This document shows positions 35,935-45,210 of a DNA stretch of 64,000 nucleotides, piece by piece. The stretch is from Asticcacaulis sp. AC466. GTDB lineage: Bacteria > Pseudomonadota > Alphaproteobacteria > Caulobacterales > Caulobacteraceae. Each line of letters begins with the position of its first letter. Position 1 is the first letter of the stretch. Where the stretch lies: positions 124,001 through 188,000 of the forward strand of contig NZ_AWGE01000008.1 in NCBI RefSeq assembly GCF_000495815.1, written 5' to 3'. A program made the position numbers and the translations under genes. The notes below the pieces were generated by a model. It did not search any database. It saw only the letters and a program-made list of their open reading frames with translations, and had not been told where the DNA came from.

Positions 35935-37059
35935 TTACGCCCGTCTGTAATATCCGCCGTCATCGGCGACCACTACGCCGGCGATTTCCAGCTCGCTCAG
36001 GGCCGACAGAGCCAGCCAGGTCGGCGCACCGCTCAGGCGCAACAGGTCATCGCGATGGATCGGCGTATCGTTCACCAGACCTGACAAGGCGCGGCCGACG
36101 CGGGCAATATCGTCTTCGGCGGGGGCGCGTTCGGCGGGCCTGAGCGGATCCAGCGTCAAGGCGAATGGTGTCGGTGCCTCGAATCCCATCTGGCCTTCCA
36201 GCATCCGGATCACGTCGTCGGCGGTTTCGCACAGGTTGGCGCCCTGGCGCAGGAGATCGTTCGTGCCGCGGCAGCGCGGGTCGAGGGGCGAGCCCGGCAC
36301 GGCAAAGACCTCGCGGTTCTGTTCCGCCGCCAGCCGCGCCGTGATCAGCGACCCGGAGCGCAGTTCGGCCTCGACGACGATGGTGCCGAGGCTTAGGCCC
36401 GAGATCAATCGGTTGCGGCGGGGAAAATCTTCGGCACGTGCCCTGTGCCCGACCGGGCTTTCCGACACAAGCAGGCCGTGGGCGGCGACCTGTTCGTAGA
36501 GGCCTTTGTTGTCCGGCGGATAAATGTCGTCCACGCCGCCGCCCAGCACCGCTATCGTCCCGGTTTTCAGGCTCATTTCGTGGGCGCGGGTATCGATGCC
36601 ACGCGCCAGGCCGGACACGATATGAAAGCCCGCCGCTCCCAGGTCGTGGGCCAGGGATTGAGCGATCTTTTGGCCGACAGCAGAGGCGTTGCGCGCACCG
36701 ACCACGGCAATCGCCTGACGGCGCGGCACCAGTGTGCCTATGGTCCACAGCACCGGCGGGGCGGCGTCGATCTGCTTCAGCAAGGCCGGATAGTCGGCGT
36801 CACCTAGCACGACCAGCCGGGCACCCGCCGCATCGGCGCGAGCCAGTTCGGCGTCCAGCCTGGCGATCGGATAGGGCGTAAGCGACCCGCCGGAGCGTTT
36901 GACGAGGAGGGGCAGGGCTTCGAGCGCGTTCACGGCCGAGCCGAAGCGCAGCATCAGGCGTCCGAAATGGACCGGGCCGATGCGTTGCGTGCGCGCCAGC
37001 CGCAGCCGCGCGATGCGTTCGGATGGATCGGCGGCGGCCGATATGCGGTCAAAGCCCAC
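35935..37059 (-). CDS. dprA: DNA-processing protein DprA
   Basis: A 374-residue protein with a SAM-like N-terminal part, a Rossmann core (IAVVGARNASAVGQ, SGLARGIDTRAHE, GGGVDDIYPPDN, FPRRNRLISGLS, AELRSGSLITARLA) and a C-terminal winged-helix domain (DTPIHRDDLLRLSG). DprA loads RecA onto incoming single-stranded DNA during natural transformation. The start is GTG with AGGGGGA about 9 bases upstream. It is adjacent to topA, as in many alphaproteobacteria; a small plus-strand gene separates it from plsY. Confidence 0.96.
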   Translation of the reverse strand: MGFDRISAAADPSERIARLRLARTQRIGPVHFGRLMLRFGSAVNALEALPLLVKRSGGSLTPYPIARLDAELARADAAGARLVVLGDADYPALLKQIDAAPPVLWTIGTLVPRRQAIAVVGARNASAVGQKIAQSLAHDLGAAGFHIVSGLARGIDTRAHEMSLKTGTIAVLGGGVDDIYPPDNKGLYEQVAAHGLLVSESPVGHRARAEDFPRRNRLISGLSLGTIVVEAELRSGSLITARLAAEQNREVFAVPGSPLDPRCRGTNDLLRQGANLCETADDVIRMLEGQMGFEAPTPFALTLDPLRPAERAPAEDDIARVGRALSGLVNDTPIHRDDLLRLSGAPTWLALSALSELEIAGVVVADDGGYYRRA

Positions 37060-37173
37060 GGTAGCAAGTTCCCCCTGTCACCGAAAGACGCTAACAGGCT
37101 TTCGGGAAGGGCTCAAGCCTATTGCCAGGCTTCGCGGCATGGTCTTGTATGCGGGCATAAAAGGACTGATTTG

Positions 37174-37515
37174 ATGAGTGATATCGAACCCCGCCCGCCT
37201 CTGGAAGAGGACATCTGCATACATATATTTACTGTTTCCTCCGGCATGGTGGGCGTGTGCCTGACGGCGGTCGGCTTGCTGCATATCGTCAAGGTGATCA
37301 ACAAGATGGAAACCTTGGCCGACGATATCGTGACGGTGGATGCCGTAATGTTCCTGATCTCAGCCCTGAGTGCTTACTGGGCGTTGCGAACGCGCCGCCG
37401 TCAGCGGATTTACATGCTGGAACGTTTCGCCGACGGGGTATTTATCGCTGCCATGGTGCTGTGTGTGGTGGCGATCATATTCATCACCTATTGGCTGAAC
37501 GCGATCTCGGTATAA
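37174..37515 (+). CDS. Small three-helix membrane protein
   Basis: A 113-residue protein with three hydrophobic stretches (VSSGMVGVCLTAVGLLHI, AVMFLISALSAYWAL, FIAAMVLCVVAIIFITYWL). A cytoplasmic RTRRRQR lies after the second. The frame is open upstream into dprA antisense sequence, but the ATG used here is the first after the dprA start and gives a sensible membrane protein. No family was recognised. It runs against the strand of its neighbours, splitting an otherwise minus-strand cluster between plsY and dprA. Confidence 0.65.
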   Translation: MSDIEPRPPLEEDICIHIFTVSSGMVGVCLTAVGLLHIVKVINKMETLADDIVTVDAVMFLISALSAYWALRTRRRQRIYMLERFADGVFIAAMVLCVVAIIFITYWLNAISV

Positions 37516-37539
37516 TTACGTTCCGCTCGCGAGAGCCTG

Positions 37540-38178
37540 TTACTCTTTTTTTCTGCCAATCTTCGGTTCCTCGCCCTTGAGCAGGCGGCGGATATTTTCG
37601 GCGTGGCGAATATAGATGAGTACCGCCATGAAGAGGGCCATGCCGAGGAACGGGTAGGGCGCCACATGCAACAGAAAACCAAGCGGCACGACGAAGGCCG
37701 CCGCCACTAGCGCGCCCAGGCTGGAAATGCGGAAAATGAAGGCGGTCAGCAGCCACAAGGCAGCGGCGATCAGGCCCATGGGCCAGCAGGCGGCGAACAA
37801 GGTGCCGAAGAAGGTGGCCACGCCCTTGCCGCCCTTGAATTTCAGCCAGACGGGGAACAGGTGGCCGAGAAAGGCGGCCGCGCCAGCCAGTGCCATGGCC
37901 GTCTGGCGCGTTTGCAGGTCACCCTTCATCAGGAGCAGGAAGGCCAGGCCAACCGCCAGCGCCCCCTTGCCCGTATCGCCAATGAAGGTGATGGCCGCCA
38001 GATCCTTGCGCCCGGTGCGCAGCACGTTGGTGGCGCCGATATTGCCGGACCCGACCGTGCGGATATCTATGCCTGCCGCCTTGGCCGCGATATAGCCGAA
38101 CGGAATCGAGCCGAGCAGATAGCCGCCGATGATGGACGCCATATAGATGAAGGCGTCGAAGGAGTAGGGCGTGGTCAC
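37540..38178 (-). CDS. plsY: Glycerol-3-phosphate acyltransferase PlsY
   Basis: A 212-residue polytopic membrane protein with the three PlsY motifs: LLGSIPFGYI plus SGNIGATNVLR, FKGGKGVAT, and a late loop. It transfers the acyl group from acyl-phosphate to glycerol-3-phosphate, the first step of phospholipid synthesis. The start is GTG. It lies 45 bp after pyrC' on the same strand, the end of the ruvX-AEC-pyrB-pyrC'-plsY run. Confidence 0.96.
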   Translation of the reverse strand: MTTPYSFDAFIYMASIIGGYLLGSIPFGYIAAKAAGIDIRTVGSGNIGATNVLRTGRKDLAAITFIGDTGKGALAVGLAFLLLMKGDLQTRQTAMALAGAAAFLGHLFPVWLKFKGGKGVATFFGTLFAACWPMGLIAAALWLLTAFIFRISSLGALVAAAFVVPLGFLLHVAPYPFLGMALFMAVLIYIRHAENIRRLLKGEEPKIGRKKE

Positions 38179-38223
38179 GCTATGGGTTCCGCCTGTTGTT
38201 TAGGAGTTCATGTCCGGGCATTT

Positions 38224-39510
38224 TCAGATTTCGTAGACGATTCGACCGTCAACGAGGGTTTTAAGCACCTTGCCCTGTAGCGTGCGGTTTTCAAAGGGTG
38301 AGTTCTTCGATTTCGACAGGATGTCGCGCTCGCGCAACGCAAATGGGGCATCTATATCGACCAGCAGCAGGTCGGCGGGCGCGCCCTTGGCGATGCGACC
38401 GGCATCGAGGCCGAGCAGTTGCGCCGGGTTTTGCGTCACCGTGCGCAGCAGGTCGATCAACGGAATATCGTTTTCATGATGCAGGCCGATCAGGGCCGGC
38501 AGCAGGGTTTGCAAACCGATGGCGCCGGGCGTGCTTTCCGAAAACGGCAGGCGCTTGTGCTCGGCGGGCTCAGGCGTGTGGTTGGACACGATGACATCGA
38601 CCAGGCCAGAGGCCACGGCGTCGATCATGGCCAGCCGGTCGCGTTCGGCGCGCAGGGGCGGATCGAGCCGGAAGAAGGTGCGATAATCGCCGATATCAAG
38701 TTCGTTGAACATCAGGTGGTTGATCGAGACGCTGGCGAAGACTTCCAGCCCCTTGGCCTTGGCGCGTTCCAACGACCCAAGCCCTTCGCGTGTCGAGACC
38801 TGATCGACCAGGAAGCGTGCGCCGGTCAGTTCGACGAGGGCCAGATCGCGTTCCATCATGATCCGTTCGGCCAGGGCGGAAACGCCCGGCAGGCCCATGC
38901 GCGCGGCCATTTCGCCCGACGTGGCGACGGCGCCTTCCGATAGCCACGGTTCCTTTGGCCGGTGGGCGATCAGGGCATTGAACCCGTTGGCGTAGTTGAG
39001 CACGCGGCTGAGGATCTTGGAATTGACGATCGGTTCGTCGCCATTGGTGAAATAGAGCGCGCCGGCTTCGGCCATCAGGCCGATTTCCGCCATTTGCCGG
39101 CCTTCCAGCTTTTTGGTCGCGGCGCCGGCCGGATAGACGTGAACCAGTTCGATATCGCGGGCGCGCCTCAGGATGAAGTCGGCCATGGCGGGTTCGTCGA
39201 TGCACGGATCGGTGTCGGGCTGGACCACGAAGGAGGTGACGCCCCCGGCGGCGGCGGCCAGCGAGGCCGATTTCAGCGTTTCCTTGGGCTCAGACCCCGG
39301 TTCGCCGGTGCGCACGCGCATGTCGATCAGGCCGGGCAGGATGGCGTTTTCATCGCAGTCGATGACGCGGATACCGGCGTGGCCGCTCGGCGTCTCGTGA
39401 CCGTAGATGACGTCGGCAATCACGCCTTCGGCGACGATGACGGAGCCCGGACCGTCATATTCGGTGGCCGGATCGATGAGGCGGGCGTTGACAAAGGCTA
39501 ATGCGCTCAT
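38224..39510 (-). CDS. pyrC': Dihydroorotase-like protein PyrC' lacking catalytic residues
   Basis: A 428-residue amidohydrolase of the dihydroorotase family whose metal site is destroyed. The usual DxHxH motif reads [13 protein letters not shown], with Arg65 and Arg67 in place of the two His. The HVST His is Gln (VDQVST, Q237), and the catalytic Asp of the DHAPH motif is Asn (VSNHTPEP, N310). Such inactive PyrC' (PyrX) subunits are known in Pseudomonas to assemble with aspartate transcarbamoylase. Here the gene overlaps pyrB by four bases, supporting the same structural role. An active dihydroorotase must be encoded elsewhere. It is not a pseudogene: length and fold motifs are intact. Confidence 0.9.
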   Translation of the reverse strand: MSALAFVNARLIDPATEYDGPGSVIVAEGVIADVIYGHETPSGHAGIRVIDCDENAILPGLIDMRVRTGEPGSEPKETLKSASLAAAAGGVTSFVVQPDTDPCIDEPAMADFILRRARDIELVHVYPAGAATKKLEGRQMAEIGLMAEAGALYFTNGDEPIVNSKILSRVLNYANGFNALIAHRPKEPWLSEGAVATSGEMAARMGLPGVSALAERIMMERDLALVELTGARFLVDQVSTREGLGSLERAKAKGLEVFASVSINHLMFNELDIGDYRTFFRLDPPLRAERDRLAMIDAVASGLVDVIVSNHTPEPAEHKRLPFSESTPGAIGLQTLLPALIGLHHENDIPLIDLLRTVTQNPAQLLGLDAGRIAKGAPADLLLVDIDAPFALRERDILSKSKNSPFENRTLQGKVLKTLVDGRIVYEI

Positions 39511-40478
39511 CGGTCATTCTCCAAACGGGCGGCGAGGGAGGCCAGGACGGCCATGCGTGCGGCCACGCCCATTTCGACCTGATCCTGGATAAGGGAGACG
39601 CTGAGATCGTCGGCGATCTCCGAATCGATTTCGACGCCCCGGTTCATTGGCCCGGGGTGCATGACCTTGGCCCCCTTGGCGGCGACGGCCAGCTTTTCGC
39701 GGTCGAGCCCGAAGAAGCGGTAATATTCGCGCGTCGACGGGATGAAGGCGCCGTCCATGCGCTCCAGCTGCAGGCGCAGCATCATGACGACATTGGCGTC
39801 GGCAATGCCTTCGCGCATGTCGTGGTAGACCTCGGTGCCCCACTGATCGGCGTCGCCCGGAATAAGCGTCGGCGGTCCGACCAGGCGGACATTGGCGCCC
39901 ATGGCGTTGAGCAGGATAACGTTGGAGCGGGCGACGCGCGAATGCAGGACGTCGCCGCAGATGGCGATGGTCAGGCCATCGACATGACCGAAGGCGCGGC
40001 GAATCGACAGCATGTCGAGCAGGGCCTGGGTCGGATGCTGGTGCTGGCCATCGCCGGCATTGACGACGGAACAGCCGACCTTCTGGGCCAGCAGGGCCGC
40101 CGCGCCCGATGCCGAGTGGCGCACGACGAGCAGGTCGGGCTTCATGGCGTTCAGCGTCACCGCCGTGTCGATCAGGGTTTCCCCCTTGGCGACGGACGAG
40201 GTCTTCATGCTCATATTAATGGTGTCGGCGCCAAGGCGCTTGCCCGCCAGCTCAAAGCTCGACTGGGTGCGCGTCGAGTTTTCGAAGAACATGTTGACCA
40301 GGGTGCGTCCGCGCAGCAGGTCGAGCTTCTTGGTCGATTGCCGGTTCAGGTCGACAAAGACATCAGCCAGATCGAGCAGGTTGGCGATATCGGGCGGATC
40401 GAGGTCCTGCGCAGCCAGGAAGTGGCGTTTCGGAAAGGCCGTCAGGCGCGTTCGGATCAGATCGTTTACATCAGTCAT
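39507..40478 (-). CDS. pyrB: Aspartate carbamoyltransferase catalytic subunit
   Basis: A 323-residue protein from the chosen ATG ([12 protein letters not shown]). An upstream TTG would add 15 residues. The carbamoyl-phosphate loop [10 protein letters not shown], then [31 protein letters not shown], and the [11 protein letters not shown] block identify it clearly. It makes carbamoyl aspartate in pyrimidine synthesis. It overlaps the inactive pyrC' gene (ATGA), with which it probably forms a complex. No pyrI regulatory subunit is present. Confidence 0.96.
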   Translation of the reverse strand: MTDVNDLIRTRLTAFPKRHFLAAQDLDPPDIANLLDLADVFVDLNRQSTKKLDLLRGRTLVNMFFENSTRTQSSFELAGKRLGADTINMSMKTSSVAKGETLIDTAVTLNAMKPDLLVVRHSASGAAALLAQKVGCSVVNAGDGQHQHPTQALLDMLSIRRAFGHVDGLTIAICGDVLHSRVARSNVILLNAMGANVRLVGPPTLIPGDADQWGTEVYHDMREGIADANVVMMLRLQLERMDGAFIPSTREYYRFFGLDREKLAVAAKGAKVMHPGPMNRGVEIDSEIADDLSVSLIQDQVEMGVAARMAVLASLAARLENDR

Positions 40479-40561
40479 TGGGCGGGTCCGGATGAATTGC
40501 AAACTGTAATGACCGCGAGGCAAGATTTTGGCAAGCGTGCCGCGCAGCTATTATTCGCAGG

Positions 40562-41500
40562 CTAAACAAGGTGAAACATAAAGAGCAGAAGGGGCATGGT
40601 GAAGGCGCTCAGTGAGGTGGTCAGGGCGACGATGCCGGCCATCAAAGGCGCATCTCCGCCCATGTGGCGGGCCTGGACATAGGCCGCCGCCGCGCAAGGT
40701 GCCGCTCCACAGGCCAGAGCGATTCCCTGTGCCATCCGGTCGCCGCCCAGTCCATAGCAGATGGCCCATGCCATCACCGGCATGACCAGAACCTTGAACA
40801 ACGAAACGGCGCCGACGAGGAAGGGCCGGCGCCAGACATAGCCGAAGCTTAAGCCCACGCCCGCCAGGATCAGGCCGGTCGGGATGGCCGCTTCGCCGAG
40901 CATGGTCAGCGATTTTTCTACGAAGGGCAGGGAGGGGACGCGCAGGAAATTGAGCAGCAGGCCCACGAGGCACGAGGCGAAAATCGGATTGGTCAGCAGC
41001 GTGCGGGCAAACCAGGCGGGCGTGCGCACGGGAACCTCGCCTTCCGGTTCGCCCCATTGGGCCAGAACCAGGATGCAGATCATGTTGCTGGCCGGGATCA
41101 GCGCGCTGATGGCCACCGCCGAAAGGCCGTTGGCCGAGGGGCCGAAAATTGAGGCGGCCACGGGCACGAAGATAAAGGAGTTGAAGCGCATCAACCCTTG
41201 AAAGACGCTGGTGAAGGTCGGGCCCGACAGGCGCAGGAACGGCTTGAGCGCGAAGCCGACCGCGGCCGCGATCACTACGGACCCGACGACGGCGACGCTG
41301 ATCGGGCCGGTGGAAAAACCGGACAGGTCGGCGTGCCAGATGGCCGGGATCAAAAAGCCGGGATAGAGGACATATACGGCGAACTTCTCAATCGGCGGCC
41401 AGACATTGAGCGGCAGGAAGCCGGATTTTTTCAGCGCGTAACCGAGGGCGATCAGCAGGAAGACCGGGACGATACCGTTCAGGATCAGGTTCGGGGCCAT
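40562..41500 (-). CDS. AEC family transporter
   Basis: A 312-residue protein with about ten membrane helices in two halves, starting with a short periplasmic segment and IVPVFLLIALGYALKKSGFL, and containing PASNMICILVL and AAIPTGLILAGVGLSFG typical of auxin-efflux-carrier/malonate-type permeases. The substrate is unknown; relatives move dicarboxylates or other organic anions. It follows ruvX by eight bases and precedes pyrB, suggesting cotranscription without an evident functional link. Confidence 0.88.
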   Translation of the reverse strand: MAPNLILNGIVPVFLLIALGYALKKSGFLPLNVWPPIEKFAVYVLYPGFLIPAIWHADLSGFSTGPISVAVVGSVVIAAAVGFALKPFLRLSGPTFTSVFQGLMRFNSFIFVPVAASIFGPSANGLSAVAISALIPASNMICILVLAQWGEPEGEVPVRTPAWFARTLLTNPIFASCLVGLLLNFLRVPSLPFVEKSLTMLGEAAIPTGLILAGVGLSFGYVWRRPFLVGAVSLFKVLVMPVMAWAICYGLGGDRMAQGIALACGAAPCAAAAYVQARHMGGDAPLMAGIVALTTSLSAFTMPLLLFMFHLV

Positions 41501-41508
41501 CGTGGTCG

Positions 41509-42003
41509 CTATCCTCCCGCCGGACTGCCCGGCACGGACAGGCCCTTTAGCCGGTCAAGCGCCCCTTGCAGGATATAGGCGGCGGCATTGCGGTCTATGA
41601 CTTCCGCCCGCTTGGCGCGGCTGAGGTCGGCTTCCTCGATCAGGAAGCGGTTCATGACGGACGACGACCAGCGTTCGTCCCAGAACGCGATCGGCATATC
41701 GCGCAGGCGCAAGAGGTTGCGGGCGAAGGCGCGGCACGACTGGCAGCGCGGACCTTCGGTGCCGTCCATATTGACTGGCAGCCCAATGACCAGTCCGGCG
41801 GCCTCACGACTGTCCATCAGCTTGAACAGGCGTTCGGCCTCAAGGGTGAACTTGGACTTGCGGATCAGTTCCAGCGGCGAGCCAATGGTGAGGGAAATGT
41901 CCGAAACGGCAACGCCGATGGTCTTTTCGCCCAGGTCGAGACCCAGCAGGGCGCGGCGCGGCGGAAGGGCTCCCGCCAGTTCGGTGATGTCAATAACAGC
42001 CAT
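41509..42003 (-). CDS. ruvX: Putative pre-16S rRNA nuclease RuvX/YqgF
   Basis: A 164-residue RNase H-fold protein with LLGLDLGEKTIGVAVSD at the N-terminus (first catalytic Asp), VIGLPVNMDGTEG in the middle and WDERWSS with VIDRNAAAYILQGALD near the end. It is thought to help trim the 5' end of 16S rRNA. It heads the minus-strand run through plsY and is divergent from the UrcA genes. In other alphaproteobacteria ruvX often neighbours gatC-gatA; here two UrcA genes lie between them. Confidence 0.93.
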   Translation of the reverse strand: MAVIDITELAGALPPRRALLGLDLGEKTIGVAVSDISLTIGSPLELIRKSKFTLEAERLFKLMDSREAAGLVIGLPVNMDGTEGPRCQSCRAFARNLLRLRDMPIAFWDERWSSSVMNRFLIEEADLSRAKRAEVIDRNAAAYILQGALDRLKGLSVPGSPAGG

Positions 42004-42329
42004 AAGCGGCTGCTTTGCCTCCTAAGCGGGCCAGAGTCAACAGACTGTCATGCAATCATCAGGCAATTGCAGAATGGGTGTCACGAGACCGCATTATGTG
42101 GGCCATGTTCGTTGCGGCGGATACTGTCGTTCGGCGAATGATTACAGTGGATATTAACAGATTAAAATTCTGTAATAAATTACATCAATGTAATTAATGA
42201 ATGAGATGTAATACATGAATCCGATTTAACAATATTAATGTTCCATTTTGCTTACGTCGAGAGTAGATGTCTCCTCAGTTCTCAACGAGTACTCCTCCTC
42301 GCGCTTTAACGTCACAAAGGAAACAAGTC
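42004..42329. other. AT-rich divergent promoter region, ruvX / urcA
   Basis: A 326-bp space without a gene. Bases 42130-42260 are strongly AT-rich and contain five ATTACA/TGTAAT hexamers, three of them in an 18-bp phased direct repeat. I saw no structured RNA or convincing small ORF. The strong AAAGGA of the first UrcA gene is at its right end. Confidence 0.55.
42171..42224. repeat. Three 18-bp direct repeats headed by TGTAAT
   Basis: TGTAAT begins at 42171, 42189 and 42207, exactly 18 bp apart. Copies 2 and 3 share 14 of 18 bases (TGTAAT, ATGAAT, GA). Inverted ATTACA at 42179 creates palindromes AATTACAT / ATGTAATT and TGTAAT / ATTACA. Likely a multi-site transcription-factor array; factor unknown. 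Confidence 0.6.
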
Positions 42330-42704
42330 ATGATCCGCTCTATCGCCACTATCGCCCTGATCTCCGCCGCCGCCCTGTCGCTGGCTTCTACCGCCAATGC
42401 CGGTACGTCGAACTTCCAACAACCGGAGCAAATCTCGGTCAGCACCAATAATGTCGACCTAAATGATGCCCGCCAGGCCAAGGTCTTCTACGGCCGCCTG
42501 TCCCAGGCTGCCGCCGAAGTCTGCGACACCCGCACCACGGGTTCGATGATCACGCACTATCGTGCCGAACGCGATTGCGAACGCCAGGCCGTTACCGACG
42601 CGGTCCGCCAGATCAACGCCCCGCAACTGAGCGCCATGGATGATAAGGTCAATAACCGCGGCGGCAGCGCCCGTAGCATGGCCGTCGTCGACGCTCGCGA
42701 ATAG
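42330..42704 (+). CDS. UrcA family protein
   Basis: A 124-residue exported protein: signal peptide (TIALISAAALSLASTANA), then the UrcA pattern VDLNDARQAKVFYGRLSQAAAEVC, with paired Cys residues (VCDTR and RDCERQAVTDAV) probably forming a disulfide. UrcA proteins are common and paralogous in Caulobacterales and Sphingomonadales; their role is unknown. AAAGGA eight bases upstream fixes the ATG rather than an earlier one in frame. A second UrcA gene follows 51 bp later. Confidence 0.85.
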   Translation: MIRSIATIALISAAALSLASTANAGTSNFQQPEQISVSTNNVDLNDARQAKVFYGRLSQAAAEVCDTRTTGSMITHYRAERDCERQAVTDAVRQINAPQLSAMDDKVNNRGGSARSMAVVDARE

Positions 42705-42755
42705 GCGACGACTGTAAACAGGGGCCGCTCCCCCCGATCGCAAAGGATATCTCCC

Positions 42756-43103
42756 ATGTTTTACAAGATGTTGGCCGCGGCCGTTTGCGCCGGGACGATG
42801 GTTTGCGCCTTTGGCGCCGCGGCGGCGGAAAGCAATGTGTCCCGCATTCCTGTCACCTTCGAAAACCGGGACCTTAACGACCCGGCCCGTAGCGAAGCGG
42901 CCTATGCCCGGCTTTACAAGGTCGTGCAGCGCGTCTGCGATACGACGCAGGCCGGGCCCAAGTCCCGCGCGGAAGATGATCGAGCCTGCGAAGAACAGGC
43001 CATGGATGAGGCTGTCGCCAATCTCGGCAGCCAGGAAATGCGACGTTTGCACAGCCGCGAGATCGCCTCTCATGGCGCAAGCACTTACGGCGCCCGCAGA
43101 TAG
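42756..43103 (+). CDS. UrcA family protein, second copy
   Basis: A 115-residue exported protein: signal peptide (MLAAAVCAGTMVCAFGAAAA), then FENRDLNDPARSEAAYARLYKVVQRVC and CEEQAMDEAVANL. The same pair of Cys and the helix pattern are shared with the UrcA gene just upstream, but the two sequences are far from identical, so the duplication is old. It probably shares the promoter with the AT-rich repeat array. A terminator follows. Function unknown. Confidence 0.83.
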   Translation: MFYKMLAAAVCAGTMVCAFGAAAAESNVSRIPVTFENRDLNDPARSEAAYARLYKVVQRVCDTTQAGPKSRAEDDRACEEQAMDEAVANLGSQEMRRLHSREIASHGASTYGARR

Positions 43104-43135
43104 GGCAAATCCGTCCGCCGTCCATCCACTGCCTT

Positions 43136-43169
43136 AAAAAGGGTGTCGCGCGCAAGCCGGCGCCCTTTT
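43136..43169 (+). terminator. Terminator after the UrcA genes
   Basis: AAAAGGGTGTCG pairs with CGGCGCCCTTTT, allowing G-U pairs, and ends in TTTT. It separates the UrcA transcript from gatC. Confidence 0.7.
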
Positions 43170-43289
43170 ACATGCTCAAAGGTCGTACAGGCTCGCCGCC
43201 TTAGAATTAGGGTGTGTTTTTGAAAAGCGTCTTGCCAAATCCAGCCTCAATCGCTAACCGGAACCCACAAGATTATATGGAGTCTGGTC

Positions 43290-43577
43290 ATGGCCATCGA
43301 TGTGGCAACGGTCAAAAAAGTTGCGAGCCTGTCGCGTCTGCGCGAAAGTGACGAACGCCTGCAGTCGCTTGCCGGCGAATTGAACGGCATACTGGGCTGG
43401 ATCGAGCAGTTGAACGAAGTCGATGTCACCGGCGTCGAGCCGATGACCACGGCCATCGAGATGCCGCAGCCGATGCGCGAAGACGTCGTCACCGACGGTG
43501 ACAAGGTTGCGGAGATCGTCGCCAATGCCCCGAAGTCGGTCGATGGCTTCTTTGTCGTCCCGAAGGTGGTTGAATAA
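43290..43577 (+). CDS. gatC: Asp-tRNA(Asn)/Glu-tRNA(Gln) amidotransferase subunit C
   Basis: A 95-residue GatC: N-terminal helix [18 protein letters not shown], the [15 protein letters not shown] segment and the conserved VEPMTTAI ... [10 protein letters not shown] stretch that wraps GatA. It stabilises the amidotransferase. ATGGAG precedes the start by seven bases, and gatA begins two bases after the stop. Confidence 0.95.
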   Translation: MAIDVATVKKVASLSRLRESDERLQSLAGELNGILGWIEQLNEVDVTGVEPMTTAIEMPQPMREDVVTDGDKVAEIVANAPKSVDGFFVVPKVVE

Positions 43578-43579
43578 TT

Positions 43580-45064
43580 ATGACTGAACTGACGAAACTG
43601 ACGCTGAAGTCGGCGATCGACGGCCTCAAGGCAAAGACCTTTTCCTCCGCAGAGCTGACCGACGCCTTTATCGGCGCCATCGAGACGGCGAATCCGAAGC
43701 TGAACGCCTATGTCGAAACCACCTTCGATAAGGCCCGCGCCCAGGCTGCCGCCTCCGACGCCAAGCTGGCACGCGGCGAGGGGGGGGCGCTGGAAGGCGC
43801 GCCGTTGGGCATCAAGGACCTGTACTGCACCGCCGGCGTGCGCACGACGGCCTGTTCCGGCATTCTGGAAAACTTCGTCCCGACCTACGAATCGACCGTG
43901 ACCCAGAACCTATGGGATCAGGGCGCGGTCATGTTGGGCAAGCTCAACATGGACGAATTCGCCATGGGTTCGTCCAACGAAACCTCCAAGTGGGGCAATG
44001 TCGTCAATCCGTGGAAATCGCGGGGTTCCAATGCTGAGCTGACGCCGGGCGGATCGTCAGGCGGATCGGCATCGGCCGTCGCCGCCGACCTGTGCCTGGC
44101 TGCCACGGCGTCCGACACCGGTGGTTCGATCCGTCAGCCGGCTGCCTTTACCGGCACGGTCGGCATCAAACCGACCTATGGCCGCTGCTCGCGCTACGGC
44201 ATGGTGGCCTTCGCCTCATCGCTCGATCAGGCTGGCCCGATCACCAAGACGGTCGAAGACGCGGCGATTATGCTTCAGGCCATGTGTTCGCACGATGTGA
44301 AGGATTCGACCTCCCTCGACCTGCCGGTCCCGGATTTTTCCAGCTTCCTGGGCAAGTCGGTCAAGGGCCTGCGCATCGGCATTCCCGACGAATACCGTCT
44401 CGACGGTATTCCGGCCGAGATCGACGCCCTGTGGGAACAGGGCATTGCCTGGCTGAAAGACGCAGGCGCGGAAATCGTCCGTATCTCCTTGCCGCACACC
44501 AAGTATGCGTTGCCATGCTACTATATCATCGCGCCTGCGGAAGCGTCGTCGAACCTGGCGCGCTATGACGGCATGCGCTACGGCCATCGCGCCGCCGGCG
44601 TTCAGTCGCTGACCGATACCTATGAGATGTCGCGGTCGGAAGGCTTCGGCAAGGAAGTGAAACGCCGCATCATGATCGGCACCTACGTGCTGTCGGCCGG
44701 TTTCTACGACGCCTATTACGTCAAGGCGCTGAAGGTCCGCCGCCGCATCGCCGAGGACTTCACCAAGGCCTATGAAAGCTGCGACGTCATCCTTACGCCC
44801 GCCACGCCGTCGGCCGCCTTCGAATTGGGCGACCAGGCAAAGGCCGCCGATCCGGTTCAAATGTACCTCAACGACGTCTTTACGGTAACGACCAACCTGG
44901 CCGGGCTGCCGGGCCTCAGCGTTCCTGCCGGCCTCGATAGCCAAGGTCTGCCGCTCGGCTTGCAGGTCATCGGCAAAGCGCTCGACGAAGGCACGGTGCT
45001 CAATATTGCATCGGTGCTGGAAAAGGCCGCCGGCTTTTCAGCCAAGCCTGCGCGGTGGTGGTAG
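43580..45064 (+). CDS. gatA: Asp-tRNA(Asn)/Glu-tRNA(Gln) amidotransferase subunit A
   Basis: A 494-residue amidase-signature protein. The Ser-cisSer-Lys triad can be placed at K79 (GIKDLYC), S159 ([10 protein letters not shown]) and S183 (DTGGSIRQP), spaced as in the Staphylococcus enzyme. It releases ammonia from glutamine for the GatB active site to form Gln-tRNA or Asn-tRNA. gatB, usually adjacent, is not in the following 19 kb of this window. Confidence 0.96.
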   Translation: MTELTKLTLKSAIDGLKAKTFSSAELTDAFIGAIETANPKLNAYVETTFDKARAQAAASDAKLARGEGGALEGAPLGIKDLYCTAGVRTTACSGILENFVPTYESTVTQNLWDQGAVMLGKLNMDEFAMGSSNETSKWGNVVNPWKSRGSNAELTPGGSSGGSASAVAADLCLAATASDTGGSIRQPAAFTGTVGIKPTYGRCSRYGMVAFASSLDQAGPITKTVEDAAIMLQAMCSHDVKDSTSLDLPVPDFSSFLGKSVKGLRIGIPDEYRLDGIPAEIDALWEQGIAWLKDAGAEIVRISLPHTKYALPCYYIIAPAEASSNLARYDGMRYGHRAAGVQSLTDTYEMSRSEGFGKEVKRRIMIGTYVLSAGFYDAYYVKALKVRRRIAEDFTKAYESCDVILTPATPSAAFELGDQAKAADPVQMYLNDVFTVTTNLAGLPGLSVPAGLDSQGLPLGLQVIGKALDEGTVLNIASVLEKAAGFSAKPARWW

Positions 45065-45210
45065 CCCTCCGCTGTCCTTGATTATTGCGGTGAATATTGC
45101 GACCGGGCGGGGCGGATGATCTATCCGGCCTGCCAGGGATGTGCCATAGTTTTTCGCAAGGGCTAAAGGCCTTCACATCCCAGGAGCAGGCCAGCGAGGC
45201 CTGGCAGTTT

